Notes under the pieces: model-generated
The model's input: only the letters and a program-made list of their open reading frames with translations
What the model was told of the DNA's origin: nothing
The model's database searches: none
Made by a program: the position numbers and the translations under genes
Shown: positions 53,037 to 64,000 of the stretch, one piece after another
Numbering within the stretch: the first letter of the stretch is position 1
How the letters are laid out: every line of letters starts with the position of its first letter
DNA from: Isochrysis galbana
Lineage: Eukaryota > Haptophyta > Isochrysidales > Isochrysidaceae
NCBI GenBank assembly: GCA_018136815.1
Contig: CM030934.1
Location: forward strand, 330,627-394,626
Direction: 5' to 3'
DNA: 64,000 nt

Positions 53037-56000
53037 ATGTCGTCTCACCACTACTCCCCCGTCGACGACGACGAGCTTCCCCCTGCCTATCCAGCCTACC
53101 GCTCTCGCCAGCGTACTCTCCACCGCTGGAGACTCTCTCTCGCAGCCTCTTTCCTCTCAGGAGCCCTTCTCACGATGGTTCTCTACCCACGAGTAGTCCC
53201 CTGCAGGCCCTGTGACCCGTGTACTCCGGCCCATCAGTCTGCCATCGCCCAAAACCTCAATTCCATTGTTGGGATGGAGCCACGTCTCAATTCGATCGTC
53301 GATGAGGCAGTCAAGCGGGCCGTCGCAGCCTGCCCGGCCTGCCCCGCCTGCCCAGAGTGCCCGAGGCAGAACGAGTGCCCCGCGTGTCCGGCGTGCGAGC
53401 TTTCTTGCCCGAAAGCTCCGCCCAGTGCGGGCGGGGGAGGAGCGCGCTCGGAGGAGGAGATTGTGGCTCGCCACCGTGAGCGCATGCTCGCGCGCCCAAT
53501 GCTCAACATCGCAGAGTGCAGGCCCGGAGAGGTCTGCCGCGCCGACGCGCTCAACCGGTCGAGGGTGCTCGGGCAGAAGGGCATCACGCTCTGGATGACG
53601 GGGCTCTCGGGCTCGGGCAAGACGACGATCGCCGAGGCGCTCGAGAAGAGGCTGCTCTACAAGCTCGGCAAGAACGTCTTCCGCATCGACGGCGACAACC
53701 TGCGCACCGGCCTCACCAGAGACCTGGGCTTCTCGTCGGAGGACCGCGCAGAGTCCGTCCGTCGTGCCTCGCAGGTCGCAACGCTCTTCGCCGAGGCGGG
53801 GGTCATCGCGATGGTCACGCTCATCTCGCCGTACCGGAAGGACCGCGACGCTGCGCGGGCGCTGCACGCCGCGCAGGGCATCCCCTTCATGGAGGTCTTC
53901 ATGGACGTGCCGCTCTCGGTTGTGCAGGCGCGCGACCCCAAGGGGCTCTACAAGAAGGTGCGCCGGCGGGCGCGCGCACGCGCCCCATCCGCTCCCACCC
54001 CTTCCACCTCGCCGCTCACGCCCGGCGCACGCCGCAGGTGCGCGAGGGCAAGATCAAGAACTTTACCGGCGTCGACGCTCCGTACGAGGCTCCGCTCAAG
54101 CCGGAGCTCGTGTTGAAGAACTCCGAGATGTCGGTCGAGGCGTGCGTCGACAAGCTTGTCGCCACGCTCCAGCAGGTGCGCCGCCGGGGCGCGCCCCGCA
54201 GCCGCGCGCCTCCACGCGCCACCCGCTCACGCGCCACCCGCTCACTCGCCACCCTCGCTCATCGCAGCGTGGCGTGCTCACCGGCCATGCGATGCCGGAT
54301 GGACTCGCCCCGCCCGACGGCGGTACTCTCATCGACCGCATCGTGCCGGCCGACCAGCTTGCCGCCAAGCGCGCCGAGGCGGAGACGCTGCCAAAGGTGC
54401 CGCTCACCGACGTCGACGTCAACTGGCTGCAGGTGCGCGACCCGCGCTTGCCGCGCGCCGCGCCGTGGCTGGCCGGCCGGCTGGCCGCCCGCATGATGCG
54501 GTCGCCCGCCCGCAGCGCCGCGCGCTCGCCCACCTCTCGCGACGGCGCGCCCGCCTCGTCGGCAGGTCATCGGCGAGGGCTGGGCGGCACCTCTGCGCGG
54601 CTTCATGCGCGAGGGCACGCTCGTCCAGACGCTCCACTTCAACTCCATTCTAATGGATCCCAACGCGGTCGACGGCGACTACAATGCCAAGCAGGCGAGC
54701 GGCCGCCAGCCCCCGCGCCGTGCCGCCTCGCCCGACCCCCCGCCGCTGCTGCTGAACCGCCCTCTTCCTTTTCGCCTCGGCCAGACGGACTGGATGCAGT
54801 CCTCCTTCCCGAAGGAGCGCGTCAACATGCCTGTACCCATCGTCTTGCCGGTCACCGATTTTACGCGGCGCGAGATCAAGAAGGCCTCGGCGGTCGCGCT
54901 CACCAATGCAGCCGGAGTTCCACTCGCCATCCTCCGCGACCCTGAGGTGCGGTCGCACCCCACCTTCCACCCTTGGACGGCCTCTTTCCTTGGCGCTAGC
55001 TCGCTGATGGGCTCCCCCCCCCCCCCCCCCCCCCCCCGCCCAAGGTCTATGAGCTTCGCGTGCGCGAGCTAATCCACCGCACCTTTGGCGTCACCGATGA
55101 TGCGCACCCGTACATCAAGCTTCTGCTCGCGCCTGGCAAGGACTACGCGCTCGGTGGTGAGGTCGAGCTTCTCGGCCGCATCACCTACAACGATGGCCTC
55201 GACCAGTACCGCCTCACCGTCGAGGAGCTTCGCTCCGCCTTCCGGAAGAAGGGCGCCGACGTCGTCTACGCCTTTCAGACGCGTAACCCGACACACGCGG
55301 GCCACGCTTTCCTGATGAAGGACTCGCGCAACAAACTCATGGCGCGCGGCTACAAGAAGCCTGTCCTCTGGCTCTCACCGCTCGGCGGCTGGACCAAGAA
55401 GAGCGACGTGCCCCTCGATGTGCGCGTCAAGCAGCACCACGAGGTGATGGCGGCCGGCGAGCTCCACCCCGACTGGACCGTGATGGCCATCTGGCCCTCG
55501 CCCATGATCTACGCTGGGCCGACCGAGGTGCAGTTCCACGCCAAGTCGCGCCGCGTGGGCGGTGCCTCCTTCTTCACCGTCGGTCGTGACCCGGCTGGCA
55601 TGCCCTACTCGTCGGGCCCTCTCGAGGGCGAAGACCTGTACCACCCCGACCACGGCCGTTACGCGCTGATGGCCTCGCCGGGCGTGGGAGACATGCAATT
55701 CCTCGGCTTCGAGAAGGTGTACTACGACAAGAAGGACCACACGATGCGCGGCAAGGACCTGACGCGTAAGGACGACTTCATCTCCATCTCGGGCTCCAAG
55801 ATGCGCAAGCTCGCGGCTCTCGGCGCCAAGCCATGCCCGCCTGCCATCCCTTCAGACCTCGTCGCCGCCAAGTGTATCCCACCCGGCTTCATGGTGCAGA
55901 AGGGCTGGGAAATCGTCTCCGACTACTACATTCGACAGAAGACGGGCGATTGGGTGCCCTACTCCAAGCAGCTCGGCGGCTTGCCCCTCGCGCCCACCAT

Positions 56001-56956
56001 GCGCACGTCCGCCGATGCGCCCTTTGGCAAGGCCTCCTTCACCGCTCACTTTGCAGGCCCCGATGGCGCTGTCATCTCACCGTGGCATCAGGTGCCCCCC
56101 CCGCCCTCCCGTTCCAACCCTTTCGCCCGGCATGCCCCTCACCCCCTCCCTCTGCCCCCTTTACCGTAACCGCGCCCACCCACAACCAACCCGCCCACAG
56201 ATCCCGCTCCATCCTCCGGGCTCCACACCCGGCTCCGGCCTCGTCAACTTTGTTTGTGAAATACCGCGCGGGGCGACCGCCAAGCTTGAGGTGCAGAAGA
56301 AATTGCCACACAATCCCATCATGCAGGACACGAAGAAGGGCGAGCTGCGTTACTACACGTACGGCGCTTCCTTCTTCAACTATGGGATGTTGCCCCAAAC
56401 GTGGGAGGACCCCGCAAAGCGTGGGTTTAACGGCACCGTCGGCGACAATGACCCACTCGACGTGATGGAGCTTGGGTCGCGGACATGCAAGGTGGGAGAG
56501 GTGCGCCCAGTCAAGGTGCTCGGAGACCTCGAGCTTATCGATCAGGTATGTGCCCCCTCCCCGCGCGCACGCCCCTCCCAGGGCGCGCTCATCGACGATC
56601 TCAGCCCCCCCCCCGCCCTCCCCACCCCCCGCCCCTCGCCATGAACAAAACCCTTTCGTTCCCCCCACCCCTAGGGCGAACTTGATCACAAAATCCTCGT
56701 CATCGACGCTGCGGACCCTCTCGCTGCTCGTCTGAATTCCGCCTCCGACCTCGAGACCGTAATGCCCGGCGTACTGCCAAAGTTGGTCGAGTGGCTGAAG
56801 ATGTACAAAACAACAGACGGCAAGGCGGTCAACGCGCTATCGTCGGACACGCCCACCTCGGCGGCCAAGGCCAATGAGGTGGTCGCTGACTGCCATGCTA
56901 GCTGGAGGGCGCTTAAGGAGCGAGGGCCAGGAGACACTGGCTTCTGGCTGGGCTGA
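53037..56956 (+). CDS. APS kinase - ATP sulfurylase - inorganic pyrophosphatase fusion
   Basis: Eight exons, all introns phase 0: 53037-53957, 54038-54175, 54268-54432, 54566-54694, 54785-54946, 55045-56091, 56201-56545, 56675-56956, giving 1,062 residues. The N-terminus has a membrane segment (LAASFLSGALLTMVLY) after about 40 basic/aromatic residues, then a Cys-Pro stalk (CPACPACPECP, CPACPACELSCP). APS kinase follows with P-loop GLSGSGKTTIAEAL and DGDNLRTGLTRDLGFS. ATP sulfurylase has QTRNPTHAGH and a GGWTKKSDVP loop, in exons 2-6. A family I pyrophosphatase has VGDNDPLDVMELG. The domains activate sulfate to APS and PAPS, and the pyrophosphatase would pull the first reaction forward. Such fusions are known in several algae. 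One donor (after 54694) is GC. Topology and compartment are inferred: a type II membrane anchor or a bipartite plastid presequence. Confidence 0.92.
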
Positions 56957-57574
56957 ATTGCGCACCATACGAGCGCTAGCCGCGACCACCGGGGGTGCGG
57001 ACGAGCTGCCCTCCCGGCTTGTGTGCCGAGCACGAGTCGCTATACCACAGCCGCAAGTTGCCATTCTGGCAATCGCGCGCCGCAGAGCGGCACAAAGGCC
57101 CCTCGAGTACGCTTCCGCGCATCCTGAAGAAGCCCGACGCGTGCCACGGCAAGCATCGGGGGGCCATCTAGGTGTGCTGTCATCCCGTGTGGCACATATT
57201 GCACCCGTTTGTGACGCCATGCGCCATATTGGTGGCTGCTGCGAGAGATTGTGTGGTGCTTTGGGAGGGGGGAGGAGGGAGAGAAAGGGAGATGGGGGAA
57301 GGGATTCAGATGACACATGCTCCTCGAGGCGGGTGCAAACATGCTCTTTGTGGATGAGGCGCTCCGGTAGTACTTGTACTTATTAAATCAAGTGTGTTGG
57401 GTTACCCCGGGTGCGGTGCTTGGTCGGCGGGCAGTACGTAGTGAATGGAGGTCGTCCTTGCGGCCTTATTTATGCTTTGCGATTGGCGCCGCGGCGCCAT
57501 CCGTCGCGGCTTGCTTACCGTCGCTAGTTGCTAGCGCTCGCTCGGGCAGCACGCCGGTACTGCTTATGATTTTT
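56957..57574. other. 3' flank of the fusion gene, no gene seen
   Basis: No frame with recognisable content. A GGGAGGGGGGAGGAGGGAGAG tract lies near 57267-57290. Confidence 0.4.
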
Positions 57575-57765
57575 TATTTTTAGCAAATTTTTATGGATCG
57601 CGAAGCGGCAAAGGAATGGGACTAGCGCTCACTCATGACAGGACTCCCTGCCGCGGCAAGCGCAAGCACCCTTCCCCCCTTGTGCCACCCAGCTCTTCAC
57701 TAGCCTTCTACCTGCGCTAGCCGGAGCGCCCCTCCCTCCACACTCAGACAGCCCCCCACGCCAGG
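57575..57765 (+). repeat. dispersed repeat shared with 29195-29380
   Basis: About 190 bp in direct orientation: AAATTTTTATGG, GGGACTAGCGCTCACTCA, GACAGGACTCCCTGCCGCGG and CTACCTGCGCTAGCCGGAGC. Confidence 0.8.
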
Positions 57766-57919
57766 ATCCTGTATTGGTCTCGCAGGCAAGGGGGCCTAAT
57801 GGGAGGGTGAGGAGCAACTCCTCAAAGAGGAGCTGTGGGGAAGGAGATGTCTGAGTGGCGGCGCTATACCCTTGCGCTAGGCATGGGCAGCGACGCCGCC
57901 TCAAGACATGTCCTCCCTC

Positions 57920-58305
57920 TTGTCTTGAGTCGAAATTTTTGGTGCTTGAAACAGAGGACGAGGGGGTTTGTGCTTCTTGGGTTGGTTGTAGATGGAAGAG
58001 GGAGTGAGAAAGGAAGTGAAGTGTTGAAAGAGGGCCCAAGGCAGGGCACTGAGTTGTAGGTACTTGTGGCCCACAAGAGTGGGGCGAAGACGAGAAGTGT
58101 ATCAACATGTGTCTTGAGTTGAAATTTTTGGTGCTTGAAACACAAGGCGAGGGGGTTCGTGTTGTTTGGGTTGGTTGTAGTGTGAAGGGGGAGTGGGAGA
58201 GGGAGTCAAGTGTTGAAAGAGGGCCCAAGGCAGGGCACTGAGTTGTAGGTACTTGTGGCCCACAAGAGTGGGGTGAAGATGAGAAGTGTGTCAACATGTT
58301 GGAAA
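57920..58305 (-). repeat. tandem duplication of a unit of about 190 bp
   Basis: Two units (about 57923-58111 and 58113-58301) share TTGAAATTTTTGGTGCTTGAAAC, CAAGGCAGGGCACTGAGTTG and CCCACAAGAGTGGGG with scattered substitutions. On the minus strand the frame stays open across both and repeats SSPHSCGPQVPTTQCPALGP, but the composition gives no reason to call a gene. Confidence 0.75.
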
Positions 58306-58989
58306 ACAGAGGCATTGAGTGCTCTCTGTGGAAGATTGATGGTTGTGAAGTGCCCTCCCATGTTGGGTGCACTGATGGTAGAAGTTTCCACCATGGGGAG
58401 GGCAGCTGAACTGCCCTCCCACATGAGGTGCTCTTGGGGTGGGAGGGTTTCCCACTGTTGGAGGGGGTCTCAAAGACCCCCTGCATGATGCGCAGAGCCA
58501 TGGTGGCAACCTGTTCGGTGCCAGTGCTCGCCACCCCGCGCGCTCGCGCGGGTGTGGTTTGGATGGGCTGGATGGGCTTTGAGAGGGCTTTCTGACGAGC
58601 CGCCTCGGGCGGCGTGGGGCGTCCCAGGTGGGGCGCAGTGGCGAGGGTCGCCTGAGGCTCGGGAGCGGTCGCGGCACGCTCCATAGTTCAAACTATAACA
58701 ATAGTTTTGCCGGTACTGCTTATGTTTATGTATGTAGCTGGACCGTCATCGCGCCTTGCAATGAGCCGAGAGCTGCGCCACCGAACAAGGAAGAGAATGC
58801 CGACAAGAGGGCGACGGGGCGACGGACGATCCGACGGGGGCGACAGTTACGCACAACAGGAATAAGGAAGGAAGCCTTTCGAAAACCCTTAATTGAACTG
58901 ATGAAGACCGAAGTAAAACAGCGCCACGATATCATCCAACAGCCAACACCTGAGGGGGAATCAGGGTCACACAAGGGGGTGGTTCCTTG

Positions 58990-59075
58990 TAGGGCGGTCA
59001 AACAGGGGCTTTTCAACAAATAGTAAGGGTTGGGCTGATTTTTTGACAGTGGCGCGATGCCCAATAAAAAACCTC
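58990..59075 (+). repeat. orphan TIR end
   Basis: TAGGGCGGTCAAACAGGGGC followed by GATTTTTTGACAGTGGCGCGATGCCCAATAA resembles 29095-29185 and the left end at 8550. No right end was found. Confidence 0.55.
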
Positions 59076-60430
59076 CGGGGGGGCTACCTGACGCGACGAA
59101 AATCTTCGCCAAGAAATGGTGCGATCGCCCCCCCTCCAGGGCGTATGGGTTCACGTTTACCCGGTGTTGACCCACTTTGCGTTAACACCTCCATTGGCTA
59201 GGTGTGGCACATGCGTTAACACCTCAATCTGCAAGTGTTGGTACCAGCAGCGGGTTAACACCACACTGCCGGTGCTGTGTACTACTGTGCACCCACGCAC
59301 CCACGCACTCACGCACCCACTGAATGCTACGTGCCGCGCGTGCGCGCGCACGAGGAGCTGCACGGCCAAGTGGCAAGTGGGGAGTTGCTCTTCGGCACGG
59401 GCACCATGGCCAACTTGGAGCTTGCGCACCCATCCACTCCGTCAGCCAAACGGAACAGTGCCGCGTGAGGGTATGGGGGGGGGGGGAAGCATTGCTCTAG
59501 GGGCTGCTTCCGCTCGCCCGGCGCTGCCCTCGCTGCCACTGTCCCTCCCGGTCAGGAGACATTGGCGCGCCTCTCCGCCCGCCTATGTGGACGCATCTCC
59601 TCCCGCCTATGGGACGCCTGCGCGCCTTCGTACGGCGGGGTGGGGTGAAACCACCTGCTTTGGGGTGGCTGAAGGGAGCGAGGGCGCGGTGAAAGGGCAG
59701 GACCGGCTGCGATGTCCCCTTTTCTACGGTCAACTCGTCTTGCTGCACGTTTGTACTGTAAAAAAGGGGGTCCTTTAAGTAGAACTTATACCGTCCACAT
59801 GGGGGGCACTTGCGAAAAAAACAACCAAACCTGAGGTTGCACCCTCTCAACCTAAAAACGCTAGGAGCACGCAAGGAGCTACGCCAGGTGAGGGGCAAGC
59901 AAGCGACAAGGGAGGCGACAAAGGAGCCGAGGGCAAAGAGAGCGAATGTAGGAAGTAGGATGATGCGACGGTGACTAGTGACTAGCCTACATGCAGGGAG
60001 GGGACATAGACATAGAAACGCAGACAACTTCTCTAAAACTAAAAGGTCGATCGCGGATGCGACACTCCCACAAGCACATTATTAGTCATTGGGCGAGAAA
60101 AGCAAGTGAGGCTTGAGGCTTGAGGCGTCAGCCTACTTGTATAATGGGGGGCACGCGTGTGACGCGTCGTTTACAAGGACTGCACTCACCTCTTGGCCTT
60201 TAGTTAGGGGTGCTATGCGGACGTTGGGCCCCGCTCCTCGTGTCGTAGGGGGATTTCCCCGACGTACGAATTATACATTATACGTGTGCCGCGAGTCGCG
60301 AGTCTTCGCCTAGGAGCCTAGGAGCCAAGCGCAGCACATACTACTGACCCTCCTCCCTGCCCCGCCCCGGCGGAGCGCAGCAGCGATCAGAATTTCCGCA
60401 CAGGAGGGGAGCGATGTCCCACAATGGACC
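59076..60430. other. no supported gene; dispersed repeats
   Basis: Repeated GTTAACACC motifs occur at 59164-59265. The block 59945-60060 repeats 41490-41632. ORFs have no recognisable content. Confidence 0.4.
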
Positions 60431-60439
60431 CTATCGCGA

Positions 60440-60818
60440 CAAGGTACAAGGTGAAGGTGAGCGCTAGCGCAAATTGGCGTCTATGTCTATCTCGTCTAAT
60501 GTCTAAATTCCAGCCCACATACACACATACCCACAAGACTTCTGACGGCAACGACGATAATCGCAACAAAAACACAATCAAACACGCAAACCGGACAGCA
60601 ATACGCAATACCAACACGAACCAACCAGAAGGCTTGCCCTGCCCCCACTCTTGAACCGGGCCCAAGGTCGCGCACCAGGAAACCGAAGACAAAAGAATGA
60701 AGGGGGGAAGGGAAGGAGGTGGGAAAAAGGGGCGTAAGGGCGGTGTCTGCAGGGAAGTAGTAGTTACGTGGACCCATAGTAGGTGTATAGCCCCGAATCT
60801 TCAGATGATTTTTTTTAC
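60440..60818 (+). mobile_element. 5'-truncated non-LTR retrotransposon (LINE), copy C
   Basis: It retains only the 3' part. A degenerate coding end corresponds to the end of copy B (ACCAGGAAACCGAAGA, GGGGGGAAGGGAAGGAGG). The shared terminus follows (TAGCCCCGAATCTTCAGATG plus T run at about 60808). Confidence 0.65.
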
Positions 60819-61247
60819 TCCAACCCACATCGATGACGCTTTAGGCCGTGCTACCGTCGCGGGGTGAGAAAACGGAGCGAATTCAGATACAAAAAAGGAC
60901 CTCGAGAAGAGAAAGCGGCTAGCGCGCTGTCGTGGGTGGATGGGTGTGGGTTCCTCCTGGAAAGGTGCGGAGATTGTGGCAGTATTTGCGGGTTCTAAAC
61001 GAGATTGGCAAACTTTGCGCTCAATCAGGAGCTAAAAGATCCTCGACAAGGTCATCGATCCTCGATTACGATGCCGCTCTCACTCCAGCGGCCACGCTCT
61101 TCCGTGGCGTCTGCATGCGCCACGACACGCCACCGCCGCGGCCGGTGCCGCGTCACTCATCGCCCTCGGTCCACTGGCCCGTCATACTCAACATAACCTG
61201 CGAGAACGTCAAGGAAGTGGGTGGGCTGCCAATGTGCACACATCAGG
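60819..61247. other. no supported gene
   Basis: A plus-strand frame to 61261 (NITCENVKEVGGLPMCTHQ) converges on the CWC27 3' end. It is not recognised and may be non-coding. Confidence 0.3.
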
Positions 61248-63573
61248 TTAGTCGACACTAACGTGCTCGGTCACACCGGTGCGGCCGCCGTGGACAGACT
61301 CATGCCCGGGCGCATGCACCTTTTCGCGCTCGCGTATCTTAGCGTTCGCGCGCTCGGCATCCGCGCCATGCTTGAGCGGATCAAAGGCCTCGTAGTGTGA
61401 AGCCGACTCCGCCTCGCGCTTCTCGGGCACAAACCTTGAATGAGCACGGGCGAGAGGAGCTGAGAGACGTTCCGTGGATTGCTGCGCGTGCCCCCGGCTG
61501 AGGGCCGTCACGCCGGGAGACTCGCACTTACTGTAGCGCGTGCGGCTTCACGGGCGCCGTCTGTTCCTCAAGCGCTTGCTTAAAGCCGGAGAGCTTGTGG
61601 AGCGTGGCGCTTTGCCGTTGCTTCTTGGAAAGCATCATCGACGCGCGCTTCTTCTCCAGAAACTGTGCGGGGTGCGTGTGGCGGTAAGTCGCTTGCCTTC
61701 GCCGGGGCGGCAGGGGAGAGGGGTGGCTCGGTCGGGGTCGCGCGCACCTTGGCGCGCCGCTTCTCGAGCTCTGACATGCCCGCTACCGAGCCCCCGCCAC
61801 CGCCGCTGTCGCTGTCATCATCGTCATCGCTGTCCGAGGCGCCCTTACCCCGCCACTTTTTGGCCGGCTTCAAGGCGCCTGCTGCCTCCTGGCCATTGCC
61901 CTTGTCGGCAGCCCTGTCGCTGCCAAGCTCACGCCGCAACCGCTCATACTCGTCGCGCGCGCGCTCGGCCGTCACCTCTGCGCCGGTCGGCTGACCCTTA
62001 CCCTCGAGCTCGCCTGCCCCGCTGCTGCCACCCGCCGCCCGCTGCAGCTGTGCGCGCCGCTCACGCATCTGCTGGCGCATCCTGTCGCCAAAGTCACCAG
62101 CCTCGCGCGCGGCGGCTGCCTCCGTGTTGCCCGGCTGCTCCGCATCCTCCACGTCCCGGCCGCTGCCGCCCGTGCCGCGCATCCGCTCGATGGCCGCCTC
62201 GGCACCCCCTTGCTCCTTAGTGAGCTTGGCTTTGAGCGCCACCGGGTCGACCGCTGGCTGCTTACTCAACCTCGGATCCTCAAGCAGGTCGTGGCTGCTG
62301 AGCCCCTTGCGTTTATGGGCCTGGCCAGGCACGGGCATGGAGAATGGCGAGGAGGAAGGAAGGTATGAGCCGATGGCGCCAGTAAAGAAGGGCAGACGTG
62401 AGCGCGCGCGCCTTTTTGAGCTCTCGCTCCTCTTGCTCCGCCTCCTCGCCGAAGGAGAGGAGGCTCAGGTTCTTTTTCTCCTTCTTGCGCTTGCGCCGCG
62501 CGTCCTCCTCTGAGGCGGAGGGCGGCGGTGCCGCAGGGCGCGGCCGGGGGACGATGTCGTCGAAGGGCTCGAGCAGCACCTCCATGCGCAGCACCCTGAG
62601 ATGAGGCAGAGAAGTGGGGTGCGGAAGGAGGTGCACCGGCGGTGCAGCGGTAGCGAGGAGCGCGGGCGGTAGCGCACACCTGGGAGGGTAGATGGGCCGA
62701 TCGTCCTTCTCAACCTCGATGTCGGCGAAGCGGTTGAGATTGTAGATCGAGTTGCCCGTCACTTTGCCAAAGATAGTATGCTTACCGTCGAGCCATTCGC
62801 ACCGGTCGAGTGTGATGAAGAACTGGCTCCGGTTGGTGTTGGGCCCGCTTGACGCCATGCCGAGCAGCCCGCGGTGCGTGAAACGCAGTCTACCGTGCGG
62901 CTCGTCCTTGAAATCTTCGCCGTAGACAGACTCGCCGCCACGGCCCGTGCCTGTCGGGTCGCCCGTCTGCGCCATGAAGTCCTTGATCACTCGGTGGAAG
63001 ATGCAGCCGTCATAGTAGCCTTCAAGTCCGAGCTGGACAAAATTGCGGCAGGCGAGCGGCGCCTCCTTGGACCACAGCTCAACGTCGAGTGGGCCGAGGC
63101 TGGTGTGCAGCACCACTTTGCCGCGTGTGACGGGCTCGTTCGCGTAGACGGTCAACTGCGACCAGGGGAAGGATAAAAAGGATATAGGTGGGAGGTAAAG
63201 GGGGGGGGAATGTTGTCGCACGCGCACGCGAGGATACGAAAACTGCAGGAGAGGGTTGGTGCACGGGTGAGAGTGGGCGCCGAGGCTCCTGCTCCGTGCG
63301 GTCACAAGAGAAGAGGAAAGGATGCGCGCGATCCGGAGAGGGGGAAACAGCGGGAAGTGCAGGGAAGGGGGAATATTCAGGGAGGGAGGGAAGGAAGGGA
63401 GGGGCGGTAGGGGGGCTGGGGGGAGAGGAGGAGGGAGGAGCGGGGAGAGCGAGAGCGAGAAGGAGGGTGGGGGAGGGAGGCCTGGAGGGAGGGAGAGAAA
63501 GGGACGGAGGGAGAGAGAGGGAGAGAGGGAGGGAGAGAGGGAAGGAGGGGGAGGGAGAGCGCACCGACGCCAT
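61248..63573 (-). CDS. CWC27: spliceosome-associated cyclophilin CWC27
   Basis: Six exons on the minus strand: 63573-63565, 63155-62680, 62595-62412, 62320-61748, 61662-61532, 61434-61248, giving about 519 residues. The first exon is only ATG GCG TCG, and MAS joins LTVYANEPVTRGKVVL. The cyclophilin domain follows with WSKEAPLACRNF, FHRVIKDFMAQTGDPTGTG, GLLGMASSGPNTNRSQFF and HTIFGKVTG. VLLEPFDDIVPR, NLSLLSFGEEAE and LSSHDLLEDPRLSK are CWC27-specific tail landmarks. A long acidic/Glu-rich linker and FKQALEEQ, then SASHYEAFDPLKHG, complete the family order. CWC27 acts in activated spliceosomes and often lacks isomerase activity. Here the catalytic Arg of FHR is present but a Glu/Asp-like change is not resolved by eye. 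The exon 3-4 intron has a GC donor. Confidence 0.88.
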
Positions 63574-64000
63574 TCGCACGCGATTGGGGATAGTTACTAT
63601 TTATGGGAAGCTACTGAACGACGAGCGACAAAATTATCTCAGATATTAAGGTTTTATCCTCTTCCTTCGAGTTTTTAATTGAGGGCATAAAAGAATGCAC
63701 TTCCTATTTTATATGACTATTTTTGCTTCACGTGAAGCACACGTGACGTATACCATAGTCGCTCTCACGTCGGGTGGGGCGCGCGTGAAGGGGGGGGGGG
63801 AGAGAGAGAGAGAGAGAGGGAGAGAGAAAAGAGAGAGAGAGAAGAGAGAGAGAGAGAGAAGAGAGATAGGGAGAGAGAGAAGAAAGAGCGAGAGCGAGAG
63901 GGAGGGAGGGAGAGAGTGTAGTAGTAACGGGAGAGAGCGGGAGTTGGAGAGAGGGAGAGAGCCCACCGATGGGAAGAGTAGAAGAAAATATGATCAAACA
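63574..64000. other. CWC27 5' flank with GA microsatellite
   Basis: Short AT-rich stretch at 63590-63720, then (GA)n-rich sequence at 63790-63960. No gene is visible. Confidence 0.5.

Noticed and set aside
57540-57600. Possible tRNA or RNA gene in AT-rich pockets
   Set aside because: No cloverleaf or box A/B pattern could be read. No tRNA or rRNA was found anywhere in the window.

Overview
The window looks like a GC-rich nuclear scaffold from a unicellular photosynthetic eukaryote. A haptophyte-like alga is the best guess, and a stramenopile or dinoflagellate relative cannot be excluded. The reasons are: split genes with short introns whose donor is usually GTGCG rather than GTAAG, a plastid-lipid-associated (fibrillin) gene, an APS kinase-ATP sulfurylase-pyrophosphatase fusion, long CT/GA and poly-C tracts, and a dense repeat load. 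Two runs of exactly 100 N are assembly gaps. There is no operon structure, ribosomal RNA or CRISPR.

Layout. 1-9.8 kb: a small membrane protein (1983-2450), a RING-finger fragment (about 4727-4918, minus) next to a truncated LINE, a secreted Ser-Pro-rich protein (6527-7288, minus), and a TIR element (8550-9440) with an LTR fragment inside it. 9.8-22.3 kb: a broken Nudix gene (minus), then two related Ty3/gypsy-like elements. The first has gag, a single in-frame UAG, a phage-type cytosine-methyltransferase-like domain and a retropepsin, and runs into a gap. The second is an internally deleted copy with gag joined to RT/RNase H and an LTR. An opposite LTR copy then forms an inverted repeat. 22.3-30.6 kb: tandem repeats, a large JmjC-like/two-KH RNA-binding protein (23637-29060), more repeats and a Cys-rich fragment. 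32.4-36.75 kb (minus): a 17-exon gene combining a FERM lobe, coiled coil, polyproline and two WH2 motifs, its 5' end lost in the second gap. 37.2-37.9 kb: a multi-pass membrane protein. 39.5-41.3 kb: an unrecognised broken gene. 42-43.7 kb: the fibrillin gene. 44.9-45.3 kb: a frameshifted mRNA-cap methyltransferase remnant. 46-47 kb: the longest LINE copy. 47.3-49.8 kb: the proteasome subunit RPN6. 50.6-51.0 kb: a hypothetical protein. 53.0-57.0 kb: the sulfate-activation fusion. 57-61 kb: repeats. 61.2-63.6 kb (minus): the spliceosomal cyclophilin CWC27.

Housekeeping genes for proteolysis, splicing, capping, sulfate activation and plastid lipids lie between retroelements, DNA elements and SINE-like repeats. 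Exons of the conserved genes were placed by reading splice sites and frames by eye. Several starts are uncertain and are marked so. The strongest candidates for something new are the retroelement that carries a phage-type methyltransferase-like domain behind a readthrough-like UAG, the FERM-WH2 protein, a short-repeat family with a compensating terminal hairpin, and the tandem copies of an exon-intron junction inside RPN6 intron 1.
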